Assembly (NCBI GenBank): GCA_013359125.1
Contig: JABWCR010000001.1
Coordinates: 238,183 to 272,403, forward strand
Origin: Armatimonadota bacterium
Lineage (GTDB): Bacteria > Armatimonadota > Fimbriimonadia > Fimbriimonadales > GBS-DC
Reading direction: 5' to 3'
DNA length: 34,221 nucleotides
Shown: piece by piece, positions 1-7,631 of the stretch
Numbering within the stretch: the first letter of the stretch is position 1
How the letters are laid out: each line of letters starts with the position of its first letter
Made by a program: the position numbers and the translations under genes
The notes under the pieces: generated by a model
Told to the model about the DNA's origin: nothing
Database searches by the model: none
Seen by the model: only the letters and a program-made list of their open reading frames with translations

Positions 1-1011
1 GGCGTGCTTGGCGGCGTACGATACAAGGACGGCGACACGGTTCCGGTCGGCCAGGCGATGGCCTACATCTTGGCCAGCGGCGAGGAGCCGCCCAAGGCGG
101 ATGCCGCGCCCGTTGTGGCAGCAAAGAAAGAGCCTGACCCCGTGGTAGAGGTTGCTGAAAAGCCAACGATCCGGGAAAACGATCGCATAAAGGCTTCGCC
201 CCTGGCCAAGAAACTGGCCACTGCCAGCGGTGTTAACCTAAAGGAGGTTGCCGGCAGCGGGCCTCACGGCCGCATAGTGCAAAGAGACGTCTTGGCAGCG
301 CAGAGCATCGTGCCATCGAAAGCGCCCGTATCCACGGCCGAGCCGATACCATACCTTCGCAAGCTCATCGCCCAGCGAATGACCGAAGCCAAGCAGACCA
401 TCCCGCATTTCTATCTCACAATAGAGGTCGAGATGGACGCCGCGTTGGCCCTGCGCAAGCAGCTGAACGAAGTGGAGGACGCGCCAAAAGTCAGCGTCAA
501 CGATCTGATTGTCAAGGCTTGCGCGCTCGCGTTGGAGAGGCATCCCAACATCTACGCTCAGATCAAAGACGACCAACTCGCCCATCCGCCCTCGATCGAC
601 ATCGGTAGCGCGGTGGCCGTGCCGAACGGCTTGCTAGTGGCTGTGGTTAAATCGTGCGAGAAGAAGAGTCTTCGGCAGATTGCCGCAGAAAGCCGAGCGC
701 TGGCGGAGAAGGCTCGCGACGGCAAGCTGATGCCGGATGAGATGAGCGGAAACGTCTTCACCGTCAGCAACTTGGGGATGTTCGGCATCGACGAGTTCAG
801 CGCCATCATCAATTCGCCCGCGACCGCGATTTTGGCCGTCGGCGCGACAAAAAAGACCCCTGTTGCCCTAGAGGACGATTCGATCGTTGTTCGACAAGTC
901 CTGAAAGTAACCCTGAGTTGCGACCACCGCACGATCGACGGCGCGTCGGGCGCGATTTTCTTGCAAGATGTCAAGCAGAATCTGGAGCAGGCGATTCGGT
1001 TGGTGGGGTAG
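1..1011 (+). CDS. pdhC: Pyruvate dehydrogenase E2 (dihydrolipoamide acetyltransferase), 5'-truncated
   Basis: The reading frame is open from base 1, so the start lies outside the window. The first ~25 residues (GVLGGVRYKDGDTVPVGQ...) are the tail of a biotinyl/lipoyl domain; the lipoyl lysine is missing. An Ala/Pro-rich linker follows, then an E3-binding domain at ~63-98 (ASPLAKKLA...GSGPHGRIVQRDV) and the acyltransferase domain from ~107. The catalytic motif DHRTIDG lies ~27 residues from the end (His and Asp present). The stretch SNLGMFGIDEFSAIINSP is typical of pyruvate dehydrogenase E2, not the 2-oxoglutarate or branched-chain enzymes, so acetyl transfer to CoA is the likely reaction. This is cytoplasmic core-complex material. 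E1 and E3 genes are not visible and may lie to the left. Confidence 0.93.
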   Translation, partial: GVLGGVRYKDGDTVPVGQAMAYILASGEEPPKADAAPVVAAKKEPDPVVEVAEKPTIRENDRIKASPLAKKLATASGVNLKEVAGSGPHGRIVQRDVLAAQSIVPSKAPVSTAEPIPYLRKLIAQRMTEAKQTIPHFYLTIEVEMDAALALRKQLNEVEDAPKVSVNDLIVKACALALERHPNIYAQIKDDQLAHPPSIDIGSAVAVPNGLLVAVVKSCEKKSLRQIAAESRALAEKARDGKLMPDEMSGNVFTVSNLGMFGIDEFSAIINSPATAILAVGATKKTPVALEDDSIVVRQVLKVTLSCDHRTIDGASGAIFLQDVKQNLEQAIRLVG

Positions 1012-1097
1012 AATGCCCAAATGGTCGATCGGAGGCCCTCGCAGAGCATTGCCCCGATCGTTACCGAGCCCGCCTGCGCTCTCCCGTTTGAACAAAG

Positions 1098-1958
1098 ATG
1101 ACGGCGGTTCTCGCTAGTGGCTGGCACGATGAACTGGCGCGGCTGATCCGTAGCGCTCGGCATCGACTGACCGTCGCAGCGCCGTTTATCAGTCGCGATG
1201 GAGCCGCACTGGTCGTCGATCAATTGACGCCTGCCCTAAGACGTTCGGGGCGCATCGAAGTCGTAACCGACTTGGGGCCGGCACACGTGTGCGATGGCTC
1301 GTTGGACCTGTCCGCTGTGGAGCAGCTGCTACAGGTAGCCCCCAAATCGGCGCTGTGGCACGTGCCGCGATTCCATGCCAAGGTCTATGTCGCGGATGGC
1401 GCCAGGGCGATAGTAACATCCGGCAATCTCACGGGCGGGGCTTTCTATGGAAATGTCGAGTGCGGCCTCTTGGTCGACGACCCCTTGGCTTTAGAGGCCA
1501 TAGAAGGCCTCTTTCAAGATTGCAGAGCAACAGGGGCCGCTGTGGGGCAGGTGCAATTAGCAAACTATGCGGCCGTGGCTTCCAAGGCTCGCGAGCGCTA
1601 CGCCCGGCAACTGAAGACGACCGACTCGCGTTTGCGGCGAGCCTTCCGGCGGGCGCTGCTCGTTGCCGAAGACGAACTGATTCGCCTGCGGTTGGCTGGC
1701 GGACCAATCCATGCCGTGTTCGCGCTGACCATCGAGCACCTTCTGCGAAAGCACGGGCCCCTGCCAACCGCGCGCTTGCATGAGTTTATCAGCCGTCTCC
1801 ACCCGGATCTATGCGACGACACGATCGATCGCGTCATTGACGGCAAGCGCTTCGGCAAAAAATGGAAGCACGCCGTCCGCACCGCGCAACAACACCTTAA
1901 GCGCACGGGAGTCATCAGCTATACCGACCGGCTCTGGGACCTGTCGGACGGTCCCTGA
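1098..1958 (+). CDS. Phospholipase D-like protein with C-terminal helix-turn-helix-like domain
   Basis: 286 residues, no signal peptide or membrane segment. The N-terminal ~145 residues look like one PLD-superfamily domain: an opening helix and strand (LTVAAPFIS), then the HxKxxxxD motif with H93, K95 and D100, followed by SGN at 108-110 and an acidic strand (ECGLLVDD). Only one HKD motif is present, so activity would need a homodimer, as in Nuc or BfiI-type enzymes. A basic helical linker (~160-200) leads to a ~70-residue C-terminal region (GPLPTARLHEFISRLHP... to ...LKRTGVISYTDRLWDL) that reads like a winged helix, which suggests nucleic-acid binding. The ATG lacks a clear SD. It lies 86 bases after the E2 gene, with no other neighbour in common. 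Nuclease or DNA-repair function is inference; a lipid substrate is less likely. Confidence 0.7.
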   Translation: MTAVLASGWHDELARLIRSARHRLTVAAPFISRDGAALVVDQLTPALRRSGRIEVVTDLGPAHVCDGSLDLSAVEQLLQVAPKSALWHVPRFHAKVYVADGARAIVTSGNLTGGAFYGNVECGLLVDDPLALEAIEGLFQDCRATGAAVGQVQLANYAAVASKARERYARQLKTTDSRLRRAFRRALLVAEDELIRLRLAGGPIHAVFALTIEHLLRKHGPLPTARLHEFISRLHPDLCDDTIDRVIDGKRFGKKWKHAVRTAQQHLKRTGVISYTDRLWDLSDGP

Positions 1959-1993
1959 TTGGCTATTTGCGATGGGATGTCTGCGCGCCCATC

Positions 1994-2062
1994 CGTTCAT
2001 TCTCGAGACTATAGAATTCGAATGAACGATCCGCTAAGGCGATCGGGCTCGTCGATTAGCGG
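1994..2062. repeat. Two consecutive inverted repeats in intergenic DNA
   Basis: Between the PLD gene and the PEP-CTERM gene lie two adjacent palindromes. The first has perfect 9-base arms (CGTTCATTC at 1994-2002 and GAATGAACG at 2020-2028) around a 17-base loop. The second has 7-base arms (CCGCTAA at 2031-2037 and TTAGCGG at 2056-2062) with three further inner pairs. Neither has a T-tract, so neither is a standard intrinsic terminator. They could end PLD transcription, be repressor or activator sites, or form structured RNA. Confidence 0.5.
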
Positions 2063-2136
2063 GGTTGTCTAAGTTCGACCGGCAAAACCTGTAAAATTAA
2101 CAGGGTGGATTCAATCCATAATTCTCTTTTCTGTCT

Positions 2137-2142
2137 TATAAT
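2137..2142 (+). promoter_or_regulatory. -10 box for PEP-CTERM gene 1
   Basis: A perfect TATAAT lies 40 bases before the ATG and 19 bases before the SD, giving a plausible ~28-base leader. No good -35 is seen at 17 bases; TTCAAT at 2110-2115 is 21 bases away. The -10 is therefore moderately supported only. Confidence 0.45.
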
Positions 2143-2176
2143 CTCCTCACTTGACTTTGCAAAAGGAGGAGTTTCG

Positions 2177-2881
2177 ATGAAACGCTTTATCGCTTTAGCG
2201 CTGGCTGGCGTCATGGCGCTGTCGGCAAACGCAGTGGTGATTTACGACGCATTGACCGGTACGCCTGGCCTCACCTTCACCAGCGGCACCCCGCGACACC
2301 TGATGGGCGACGGCATGGACGTGCTGGCTCCCAGCGGCACGATGGTATGGGAACTGAACCAGGTCGACTTTGTGCTGATCGCGGCGGCAGCCGTCAACTT
2401 CCAGAACGTAACCGCGCGCCTGCGCGTCTTCGACAGTTACGGACCGCTTCCGCTCGACGCCAATCCGGCCTTTGGCACGATGATCGGCGATTTCAACTAC
2501 AATCTGGGCGCTTTGAGCACCACCGGAGCCGCCGCGTTCATCGTCAGTCTGGCCGTGCCTGCCGGCGTCATGCTGGGCGCGAATCTGGACAAGGGCATTG
2601 AGATCATGCTGATGGGCGACAACGTCGTTACGCAGACCCTGACGTGCGGCGTGGTCGATATGGCGCCGCTAGTGGGCGGCCAGGGCGGCCTTGTCGACGC
2701 TTTCTATCGGGATGCCAACGCCAACGGCCTGATCGACCGGAATGACGCCCGAACTTTCAGCGGCAGATTGAACGACAACACCGCTCTGCGCTTGCACGCC
2801 ACCGAAGTGCCGGAGCCGGCTTCGATGATCGCTCTGGGCATGGGCTTGGCCGGCATCGCTCTGCGACGCCGAAACAAGTAG
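2177..2881 (+). CDS. PEP-CTERM secreted protein, function unknown
   Basis: 234 residues from the ATG at 2177, chosen because AAAGGAGG lies just upstream (2162-2169) and a signal peptide begins there (MKRFIALALAGVMALSANA). The extracellular part is mostly beta-prone with many small residues and no recognised enzymatic motif. Near residue ~187 there is an EF-hand-like loop, DANANGLIDRNDA, as in calcium-binding secreted proteins. The C-terminus is a classic exosortase sorting signal: VPEPASM, a hydrophobic helix, then RRRNK. The protein should be exported by Sec, processed by an exosortase encoded elsewhere and placed at the surface or in extracellular matrix. Two other genes here (24725 and 30222) share the anchor. 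Confidence 0.85.
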   Translation: MKRFIALALAGVMALSANAVVIYDALTGTPGLTFTSGTPRHLMGDGMDVLAPSGTMVWELNQVDFVLIAAAAVNFQNVTARLRVFDSYGPLPLDANPAFGTMIGDFNYNLGALSTTGAAAFIVSLAVPAGVMLGANLDKGIEIMLMGDNVVTQTLTCGVVDMAPLVGGQGGLVDAFYRDANANGLIDRNDARTFSGRLNDNTALRLHATEVPEPASMIALGMGLAGIALRRRNK

Positions 2882-2905
2882 TCCGTACCTAAAGGCTGTT
2901 CCTCC

Positions 2906-2933
2906 AGCGCGGCTCGAATCACCGGGCCGCGCT
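2906..2933. terminator. Hairpin between convergent genes
   Basis: Perfect 8-base arms (AGCGCGGC at 2906-2913, GCCGCGCT at 2926-2933) with a 12-base loop lie between the PEP-CTERM stop and the stop of the convergent enoyl-CoA hydratase. Position and strength suit a bidirectional terminator, but there is no U-tract. Confidence 0.55.
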
Positions 2934-3689
2934 TCACTCCTCCTGATACCTTGGCTTCCTGCGCTCCAAGAACGCCTTCATCCCGTCTTGCCCTTCATCG
3001 CCAGACCGAAGGTTCGCAATCAACCTGGCTGTTTCCTCGCGCGCTTGACCAGAATCCCATGACGGCAACTCGCTCAGCAGTTTCTTGATCGCCGCCATAG
3101 CAACGGGGCCGTTCTCTAGCAACATACGGACAACCTCGTCCGCACTATCGCCAAGCCGATTCACAAGGCCGATCCTCAGCGCGGTCTCAGCGTCAAATCG
3201 CTCGGCCGACAAGAACAAAGCCCTCGCATGGCCGATACCGATCTTCCGTACGACGTATGGCGAGATGACCGAAGGCGCCAACCCCAATCGAGCTTCCGTA
3301 AATCCAAATTGAGCGTCCAGCGCGCTCACTACATAGTCGCAGGCGGCTAACAGACCCGCCCCGCCCCCCAAGCAGGCGCCGTGAGCATAGGCGACTACGG
3401 GTTTGGGGCAAGCGGCAATCGACTCAAACGCATCGGCCAATCGAAGCGAGTCTTGATAGTTTTCTTCTTTTCCGAATGCTGCAATTTCCGCCATATAGTT
3501 CAGATCCGCGCCGGCGCAGAACGACTTGCCTTCGCCGGACAACGAGACCACCTTAACGCTCGCGTCTGTAGAGAGTTGGCGAAACGCATCCGTGATCGCT
3601 TGAATCAGCTCTGCGTTCAAGGCGTTGTGCTTGTCAGGCCGATCAAGAACGACCTTCGCGACCCGACCTTCTTTCTCAATCCGAAGCAT
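2934..3689 (-). CDS. Enoyl-CoA hydratase/isomerase family protein, LiuC-like
   Basis: 251 residues, the normal crotonase length. The oxyanion-hole segments are clear: SFCAGADLNYM at ~56-66 and GACLGGGAGLLAACD at ~104-118. Of the two catalytic glutamates of rat crotonase, the first is replaced by Gly (~112) while the second is kept in TEARLGLAP (E132). This pattern, with LAPSVISPYVV, resembles methylglutaconyl-CoA hydratases of leucine and isoprenoid catabolism (LiuC type). That substrate is inference; no other leucine-degradation genes are in the window. The ATG sits 3 bases after the gcvPA stop, so it is probably cotranscribed with gcvH-gcvPA. Confidence 0.85.
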   Translation of the reverse strand: MLRIEKEGRVAKVVLDRPDKHNALNAELIQAITDAFRQLSTDASVKVVSLSGEGKSFCAGADLNYMAEIAAFGKEENYQDSLRLADAFESIAACPKPVVAYAHGACLGGGAGLLAACDYVVSALDAQFGFTEARLGLAPSVISPYVVRKIGIGHARALFLSAERFDAETALRIGLVNRLGDSADEVVRMLLENGPVAMAAIKKLLSELPSWDSGQAREETARLIANLRSGDEGQDGMKAFLERRKPRYQEE

Positions 3690-3692
3690 GGC

Positions 3693-5009
3693 TTAAATCA
3701 AGGCGCCCAACTCGGATGCGAAACGATCGATCTCTTCCCGAGTTCGCGTCTCCGTTACCGCCACCAACAGGCAATCCCTCAGTTCTGGATAGTAGTCGCC
3801 CAAAGGCAAACCGGCCAGGACGCTCTTCTCCAACAGCCGATCTCGGGCTACCGTCGGATCGATCGGCAGTCTCAAAGCGAACTCGTTAAAGAACTTTGCA
3901 TCGGGAAAAGCCATAGAGCATCCGGGCAGGGAGGAGAGTCGTTCAGCCGCGTAATGGGCCTTCTGAGCGCACGTTTCGGCAACCGCCGTAATTCCGTGCT
4001 TGCCCAAAGAGGCCATATAGATGGTCGCTGCCAAAGCGCACAGCGCTTCGTTCGTGCAGATGTTCGACGTTGCTTTCTCTCGCCGAATGTCCTGCTCGCG
4101 AGCGCGAAGCGTCATCACAAAGCCGCGGCGTCCTTCCACATCGGTCGTCTCGCCCACAATGCGCCCCGGAATCTTGCGGATATGCTCCTGCTTGCAGGCA
4201 AAGAAGCCCAACAGAGGTCCGCCAAAGTTCATCGAGAGGCCTAGGGTCTGACCCTCGCCCACGACGATGTCGAACCCAAACTGGGACGGTGGCTTGAGTA
4301 CGCCCAGCGAGATCGGGTTGACCGAAACGACCGCCAACGCGCCAACCGAGCGCGCAGCGGCTACGATCGACGCCAGATCGTCAATGTTGCCAAAGAAGTT
4401 TGGATACTGCACCAATACGGCGGCGGTCCGATCGTCCAACACATCGATTACGTTCTCGACCTCGACATAGTCGCGCTCGGTCGTCTTTAGATAGGTTTCG
4501 GTTACCTCTCGATAGTGAGGATGCACCGACCTCGCGCAGACGATTCGGTTTCGCCCCGTAACGTTGCAGGCCATCAGACCCGCCTCTGCAAGCGCGGTCG
4601 CGGCGTCGTACATCGAGGCGTTGCAGACGTCCATGCCCGTCAAGGCGCAGATCATGCTTTGGAATTCAAAAATGCTTTGCAACAGCCCTTGGCTAACTTC
4701 CGGCTGATAGGGCGTGTAGGCGGTCAGAAACTCGCCTCGGCTAAAGAGCGCGGGCACAATGCTGGGCACGAAGTGATCGTAGATGCCTGCGCCCAAGAAG
4801 CAGACGTTCTCGACCATGTTGGCGTTCTGCGATGCCATGCGGGAGAGGTTTCGGAAGATCGCATGTTCGTCCAAGCCAGCGGGAACGCTGAGCGGGCCAT
4901 CGATGTAGAGGTCGTCCGGAATATCGCGAAAGAGTTCTCGAACCGAACGAGCGCCGATCTCCGCCAGCATTCTTCGCCGATCTTCGTCGGTATGGGGGAT
5001 GTACCGCAT
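3693..5009 (-). CDS. gcvPA: Glycine dehydrogenase (decarboxylating) subunit 1
   Basis: 438 residues from the start MRYIPHTDEDRRRMLAEIG, normal for the N-terminal half of a split P-protein. Family landmarks include SRMASQNANMVENVCFLGAGIYDHFVP, YTPYQPEVSQGLLQSIFEFQ and the late MTLRAREQDIRREKATSNICTN. With GcvPB it decarboxylates glycine and loads aminomethyl onto GcvH. The PLP-binding lysine belongs to GcvPB, which is not in this window. The start is chosen at 5009 because its ATG overlaps the gcvH stop in TAATG, implying translational coupling; a longer frame upstream only overlaps gcvH. The enoyl-CoA hydratase follows after 3 bases. Confidence 0.95.
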   Translation of the reverse strand: MRYIPHTDEDRRRMLAEIGARSVRELFRDIPDDLYIDGPLSVPAGLDEHAIFRNLSRMASQNANMVENVCFLGAGIYDHFVPSIVPALFSRGEFLTAYTPYQPEVSQGLLQSIFEFQSMICALTGMDVCNASMYDAATALAEAGLMACNVTGRNRIVCARSVHPHYREVTETYLKTTERDYVEVENVIDVLDDRTAAVLVQYPNFFGNIDDLASIVAAARSVGALAVVSVNPISLGVLKPPSQFGFDIVVGEGQTLGLSMNFGGPLLGFFACKQEHIRKIPGRIVGETTDVEGRRGFVMTLRAREQDIRREKATSNICTNEALCALAATIYMASLGKHGITAVAETCAQKAHYAAERLSSLPGCSMAFPDAKFFNEFALRLPIDPTVARDRLLEKSVLAGLPLGDYYPELRDCLLVAVTETRTREEIDRFASELGALI

Positions 5010-5392
5010 TAGTGATCCGACCGGTACGCCGCATACTCGTCCGCGCTCATCAAATCGTCCAACGGCGATAGGTCCGTTGCCCGGATTCGCACGATCCAAC
5101 CCTCGCCATAGGGGTCGGTGTTGATCAGTTCCATCGCGCTGACCAGATTTCCGTTCGCAGCGGCTACCTCGCCTTCAACGGGCGTATACAGCTCGGACGT
5201 GGTCTTGTTCGAATCGACCGCTCCAAAGGCTTGCTCTTTCTGCAGATAACGGCCCGGCTCTGGCAGTTCGACGTAGACGATGTCGCCTAACTCGCCTTGC
5301 GCGTAATCAGTGATCCCGATGACGATCTCGTCGCCTTCGACGCGAACCCACTCATCGGTCTTGGTGTACTTAAGATTGGAAGGAACGTCCAT
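5009..5392 (-). CDS. gcvH: Glycine cleavage system H protein
   Basis: 127 residues, the usual size of the lipoylated carrier of glycine cleavage, which shuttles the aminomethyl group between P, T and L proteins. K63 is the expected lipoylation site. The surrounding sequence is GAVDSNKTTSELYTPVEGEV, where most family members read ESVK; Asp and Asn here are mildly unusual. The SD (GGAGGT) is a few bases before the ATG. Downstream it overlaps gcvPA by one base. Upstream on the same strand the GH15 gene ends only 45 bases away. That gap holds an imperfect hairpin (about 5406-5433) and a possible TAGAAT -10, so gcvH may have its own promoter. Confidence 0.96.
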   Translation of the reverse strand: MDVPSNLKYTKTDEWVRVEGDEIVIGITDYAQGELGDIVYVELPEPGRYLQKEQAFGAVDSNKTTSELYTPVEGEVAAANGNLVSAMELINTDPYGEGWIVRIRATDLSPLDDLMSADEYAAYRSDH

Positions 5393-5437
5393 GCCTTGCG
5401 ACCTCCGGGTCGGATTTGCTCCGATTCTACCCGGGCG

Positions 5438-7453
5438 TCAGCGGGCAGCTTTGTCTTTGTTGGGCGTTTGGCCTCTTTGGTCTTCCTTTCTGCGCCCGCG
5501 ACCGTTCAAGCGCTCCATTTTTTGGCTGTATTGGAGCGCGGTGTGCACAAAGGCCGCATGAGACCAGGTGAGCGGCGCAACGGAGAGCGGCTCGCCCGTG
5601 TAGGGATGGATCTGTTCGGACAATGCGCCTGTCGGCAGCGCCCACCGGATGCACCATTCGAGCAGTTCGAGCGGTCGCTCCATATCGCAGGGCTCATCGG
5701 CAGCCAAGATCAGGTGCTCGGCCAGCCACAGAGTGCAGATAAACCAGGGATTGCCCGGCACGCTGTGCGACTGGCGGAAGTAGTAGTCGTTTTCGTATCG
5801 CGCCATGCCGCCTACTTCTGTATTGACCCAGAGCCGTTGCTCGATCGTGCGCGCGGACGACTCGACCTCGGGATCGTCGATGGGGAACATGCCAAAAAGC
5901 GGTATCACCAGCGAACTGGAGTCGGGCACCAAGTCTGGCGAGTAACCCCCTCGTTTGGACGGATAGAGCGTGCGCAGGAAGAAGCCTCGATCGTGATCGT
6001 AAAAGTAGGTTTTGAAGTTTTCTTTGATCTGGTTGGCGGCGGTCTTAAACTTCTTGGCGCGGGTATCGCCGATCAACTCGGCAAAGCGCGCGCCGGCCTC
6101 CAATCCTGCCCAAACGGCGACGGTCGTAAAGCAGTGCACGCCGCGCCGCTCTTCCCAAAGATCCCAACTGGGAAGAGGCAAATGCGAGTGCGGATCGCGA
6201 AAATCGACCATAAAGTCGCACATCGGCACGATCATCTTTTCGTAGAGCGGCTCGACGAACTCGATGTCTTGCAGACTTTCGTAATGCCGCCACAGCGCCC
6301 ACATCACTAGCCCTGTGCCGTCCTCTTGAAACGGAACTTCGGCCTTGCCATCGATGTACCAAGGATGCCAAGACGCTCCCATACTGCCGTCGGGCGTATA
6401 TTTGTGCATCAGCGCCGCTCGATCGGGCGGCAGCACGCGAGCGCAGAACTTAAAAAAGTTTCGAGAGACTAGCGCAAATCGAAGCTCGTCGAAAACGCTC
6501 GTGATGATCGCTCCGTCTCTCGGCCACAGGTAGCTGTAGTGCGCCTTCACGTTCTGCATGATGTCCGAATCGTTGGCGGCGGTTACTGCGCCTCGGTCGT
6601 CGATTTGCGTCCGCATGATCAGCAGGCTGCGAGCGCAAAAATCGGCTATGCGTTGAGGAAGCTTCGAGAAGTTCTCAGCGCTTTTGGAGACCCAAGCGCG
6701 CCAAAAGCTCTCCGTTTCCCGCGCCAGCGCCTCTGGCCCGCGCGCTTGAACCAATTGATGAAGGTCCGACACCTGCTGCAAGTTTCGACCGCAGGCAATC
6801 CAATACCACATCGTTTGGGCGCCTTCTGCCGGCAGAGGCAAATGAAACGCGACCGTGCTGTCGACCGAGCCTTGCTCGATCGGATTGCCCGCTAGTTGCC
6901 CATCCTCGGCGTCGCGCCATGTTCCCACCAGATGGCTGTAGCCCTTGACGCCCGTCGTGTATTGAGAGATGCCGCCATAAGCATCGTAACCAGAAATCAA
7001 GAAGTAGTTGTCGAGCTTATAGTGGACGATGGCGTTTAGATAAGGGTTGAAGAAGGCGGTGTCGCCAATGTCGCTCTCCATGATGCGCAAGTCGTGAGAA
7101 AAGAAGATTCGCGCCTCTCGGGGGCGGTTCGCCAGGTTCTTGGCTTCGATGCGCTTGATGTAGAGGTTGTGGCCGTGATGCACGACATCGACCAAGTGGA
7201 GTTCCAACTCCAATTCTTCGTTGCGGCAAAGCACGTTGCTGGCCAGGGTGCCGTCCATGTAGTCGATCGCTTTCGACCAGGAAGGGTCTTCCAACCACGC
7301 AAATCGGTCCTCGACCCATACGCCCATGCGAAGCTTGGCGCCGCTCAGGTGATTATAAAGACCAACGTACGGGAAATAGAAGTCGCGGACGTTGAGACCG
7401 CTGTCAAAGGCGAGCAGCATCTCGCCGTTTCCGATGGCTAATGGTCTGGGCAT
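5438..7453 (-). CDS. Glycoside hydrolase family 15 (glucoamylase-like)
   Basis: 671 residues from MPRPLAIGNGEML. The N-terminal ~240 residues form the beta-sandwich domain of bacterial GH15 enzymes and the rest the (alpha/alpha)6 barrel. Signature motifs are SYLWPRDGAI (307-316), DLWEERRGVHCF (431-442; E434 or E435 as general acid) and GALSEQIHPYTGEPLS (609-624; E613 as general base). There is no signal peptide, so it should act in the cytoplasm on alpha-1,4 or alpha-1,6 glucans, maltodextrins or trehalose; motifs alone do not settle the substrate. The last ~20 residues are a charged tail. The SD is weak. It reads toward gcvH with a 45-base gap, and no other glycogen genes are nearby. Confidence 0.9.
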   Translation of the reverse strand: MPRPLAIGNGEMLLAFDSGLNVRDFYFPYVGLYNHLSGAKLRMGVWVEDRFAWLEDPSWSKAIDYMDGTLASNVLCRNEELELELHLVDVVHHGHNLYIKRIEAKNLANRPREARIFFSHDLRIMESDIGDTAFFNPYLNAIVHYKLDNYFLISGYDAYGGISQYTTGVKGYSHLVGTWRDAEDGQLAGNPIEQGSVDSTVAFHLPLPAEGAQTMWYWIACGRNLQQVSDLHQLVQARGPEALARETESFWRAWVSKSAENFSKLPQRIADFCARSLLIMRTQIDDRGAVTAANDSDIMQNVKAHYSYLWPRDGAIITSVFDELRFALVSRNFFKFCARVLPPDRAALMHKYTPDGSMGASWHPWYIDGKAEVPFQEDGTGLVMWALWRHYESLQDIEFVEPLYEKMIVPMCDFMVDFRDPHSHLPLPSWDLWEERRGVHCFTTVAVWAGLEAGARFAELIGDTRAKKFKTAANQIKENFKTYFYDHDRGFFLRTLYPSKRGGYSPDLVPDSSSLVIPLFGMFPIDDPEVESSARTIEQRLWVNTEVGGMARYENDYYFRQSHSVPGNPWFICTLWLAEHLILAADEPCDMERPLELLEWCIRWALPTGALSEQIHPYTGEPLSVAPLTWSHAAFVHTALQYSQKMERLNGRGRRKEDQRGQTPNKDKAAR

Positions 7454-7565
7454 ACTCTCTCTATTTTCGGCGGCTGACCGCCTGCTCCTCGGCCAAGTTC
7501 GCCCGTAAGAGCGCCGGGAACTCTGGCCCATTTCTCGCTGTTACGTAAGAAGCCCTATGCGGGCT

Positions 7566-7595
7566 TTGGCTTCCAGCGGGAATCAAGGGTATACT
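7566..7595 (+). promoter_or_regulatory. Promoter of the subtilase gene
   Basis: TATACT at 7590-7595 with TTGGCT at 7566-7571, 18 bases apart, lies 36 bases before the ATG and 21 bases before the SD (AAAGGAGG). The -10 hexamer is the same as at two of the PEP-CTERM genes. The 178-base region also separates this gene from the divergent GH15 gene, for which I could not identify a promoter. Confidence 0.5.
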
Positions 7596-7631
7596 ATTAT
7601 GCCCGTTGGGGCGATGTAAAGGAGGTTTTGG

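Noticed and set aside
1025-1064. Possible hairpin between the E2 and PLD genes (CGATCGG...CCGATCG)
   Set aside because: The 7-base arms are far apart and the sequence is common in this GATC-rich DNA; no T-tract follows.
2906-2945. tRNA-like GGCTCGAATC stretch
   Set aside because: No acceptor, D or anticodon arms can be drawn; the sequence is part of a terminator hairpin.
5010-5099. Longer gcvPA start inside gcvH
   Set aside because: It would overlap gcvH by 91 bases; the ATG overlapping the gcvH stop gives the family's usual N-terminus.
5297-6310. Long plus-strand open frame opposite GH15 and gcvH
   Set aside because: It is antisense to two well-supported genes, has no SD and no recognisable protein features.
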